From: CAVXUB01 sp963764805
GTDB lineage: Bacteria > Actinomycetota > Acidimicrobiia > Acidimicrobiales > Bog-793
DNA: 64,000 nt
Assembly (NCBI GenBank): GCA_963764805.1
Contig: CAVXUB010000002.1
Coordinates: forward strand, 744,001 to 808,000
Direction of reading: 5' to 3'
Part shown: one piece after another, positions 63,636 through 64,000 of the stretch
How positions within the stretch are numbered: the first letter of the stretch is position 1
How the letters are laid out: every line of letters begins with the position of its first letter
The notes under the pieces: generated by a model
Seen by the model: only the letters and a program-made list of their open reading frames with translations
What the model was told of the DNA's origin: nothing
The model's database searches: none
Made by a program: the position numbers and the translations under genes

Positions 63636-63857
63636 GTGCATCGAAACGAGCTCAACGAGGTCTACGTCGGCATCCGCATCACAGGGCCGGTGGCGTACGA
63701 CGTCACCGCTCTAATCCTCGACTGCGTCCCTGCTGTCGCCGACCGGAGCGGTTGGGGCCTCGACTCGATGCCCGATCGCTCAGCGGCGGCCGGCGAGTTG
63801 GTCTGGTCGAACCTGCTCGACGGAGCGGTCCTCGATGGTCTCCTCGGCGAAGGCTGA
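63636..63857 (+). CDS. Small hypothetical protein
   Basis: A 73-residue frame from GTG 63636 (HRNELNEVYVGIRITGPV, LVWSNLLDGAVLDGLLGEG). The frame is open further upstream (to about 63588), so the start is uncertain. No family is recognised. It follows the truncated toxin and may be a remnant of the same island. Confidence 0.4.
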   Translation: MHRNELNEVYVGIRITGPVAYDVTALILDCVPAVADRSGWGLDSMPDRSAAAGELVWSNLLDGAVLDGLLGEG

Positions 63858-63874
63858 CTAGTAGCCGGGAGCTC

Positions 63875-64000
63875 GTGTTCGGAAAAGCCGTCGGACCTGC
63901 AAGGATTGAACGGGTGGTCGAAAACGCGTGGGATCAGGTCGGCCGGGCGCTCGAGGTGCTCGCCGCCGGCTTAGCACCGTTTGTCGGGCAGCGGATGTCC
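63875..64000 (+). CDS. Probable Swt1-type HEPN-domain protein, N-terminus only
   Basis: The frame from GTG 63875 or GTG 63914 runs off the window. VENAWDQVGRALEVLAAGLA then PFVGQRMS resembles the N-terminal Swt1-like HEPN helix pair of large DUF499/PglY-like ATPases in defence islands (typical pattern RVGRALELLxxGLxPFVER). Only about 40 residues are visible, so the assignment is tentative. Confidence 0.45.
   Translation, partial: MFGKAVGPARIERVVENAWDQVGRALEVLAAGLAPFVGQRMS

Overview
The window is GC-rich bacterial DNA from an actinomycete, most plausibly Acidimicrobiia. Pointers are a DUF222/HNH protein of the 13E12 type, a Ddn-like deazaflavin-dependent reductase, a mycothiol-type MDMPI/DinB protein, a DtxR-family regulator, many GTG/TTG starts, class III cyclase and GGDEF signalling, and large secreted repeat proteins. 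No rRNA, CRISPR array or complete IS was found. Three tRNAs are present: Arg-TCT, His-GTG and Lys-CTT. More than ten genes have homologous halves in different frames, through both single-base losses and gains. The commonest explanation is indel error in the assembly, so these are described as single frameshifted genes.

Region by region. 1-9.4 kb: a partial methyltransferase, a secreted cysteine-pair repeat protein, a large secreted protease with a sedolisin-like active site, and a membrane Ser/Thr kinase whose ectodomain carries the same cysteine-pair repeats. 9.5-16.5 kb: housekeeping and resistance genes (quinone reductase, aminoglycoside-kinase-like gene between direct repeats, VOC protein, nucleotidyltransferase, HMG-CoA lyase, riboflavin kinase, GNAT, sulfurtransferase) and the tRNAs. 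16.7-23.4 kb: a frameshifted sedolisin with IPT/Fn3 domains and a GYWL-type propeller tail, converging on a GAF-GGDEF gene. 23.4-32 kb: a metal-import island with a Tro/Znu-type ABC system (binding protein, ATPase, two permeases), an Fbp-type iron ABC system and a DtxR-family regulator, with candidate operators ahead of both systems. 32-36 kb: Ada-AlkA and Ogt DNA-repair genes, a tandem repeat, and an alanyl-tRNA synthetase without the C-Ala domain. 36-48 kb: DUF222/HNH protein, a winged-helix protein with a very acidic tail next to an AAA ATPase, secreted proteins, a phosphoesterase behind an 11-bp-phased direct repeat, a PNPOx-GAF protein, and hemerythrin.

48-53 kb is bracketed by a 283-bp duplication carrying DUF952. 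It contains a secreted protein that combines both repeat types, the cysteine-pair and the GYWL type. 53-64 kb is an accessory island: an AbiEi/AbiEii toxin-antitoxin pair, a GIY-YIG gene interrupted by an IS3 fragment, an esterase, a cyclase-ATPase-TPR regulator, an IS110 fragment joined to a broken kinase, a Phd antitoxin with a truncated VapC, and at the very edge the start of what looks like a Swt1/HEPN-type protein.

The most unusual feature is the set of secreted and membrane proteins that exchange two repeat modules. One is a kinase ectodomain, one a soluble secreted copy, one a protease tail, and one a protein carrying both. They look like a surface sensing or binding network, but no function has been shown.
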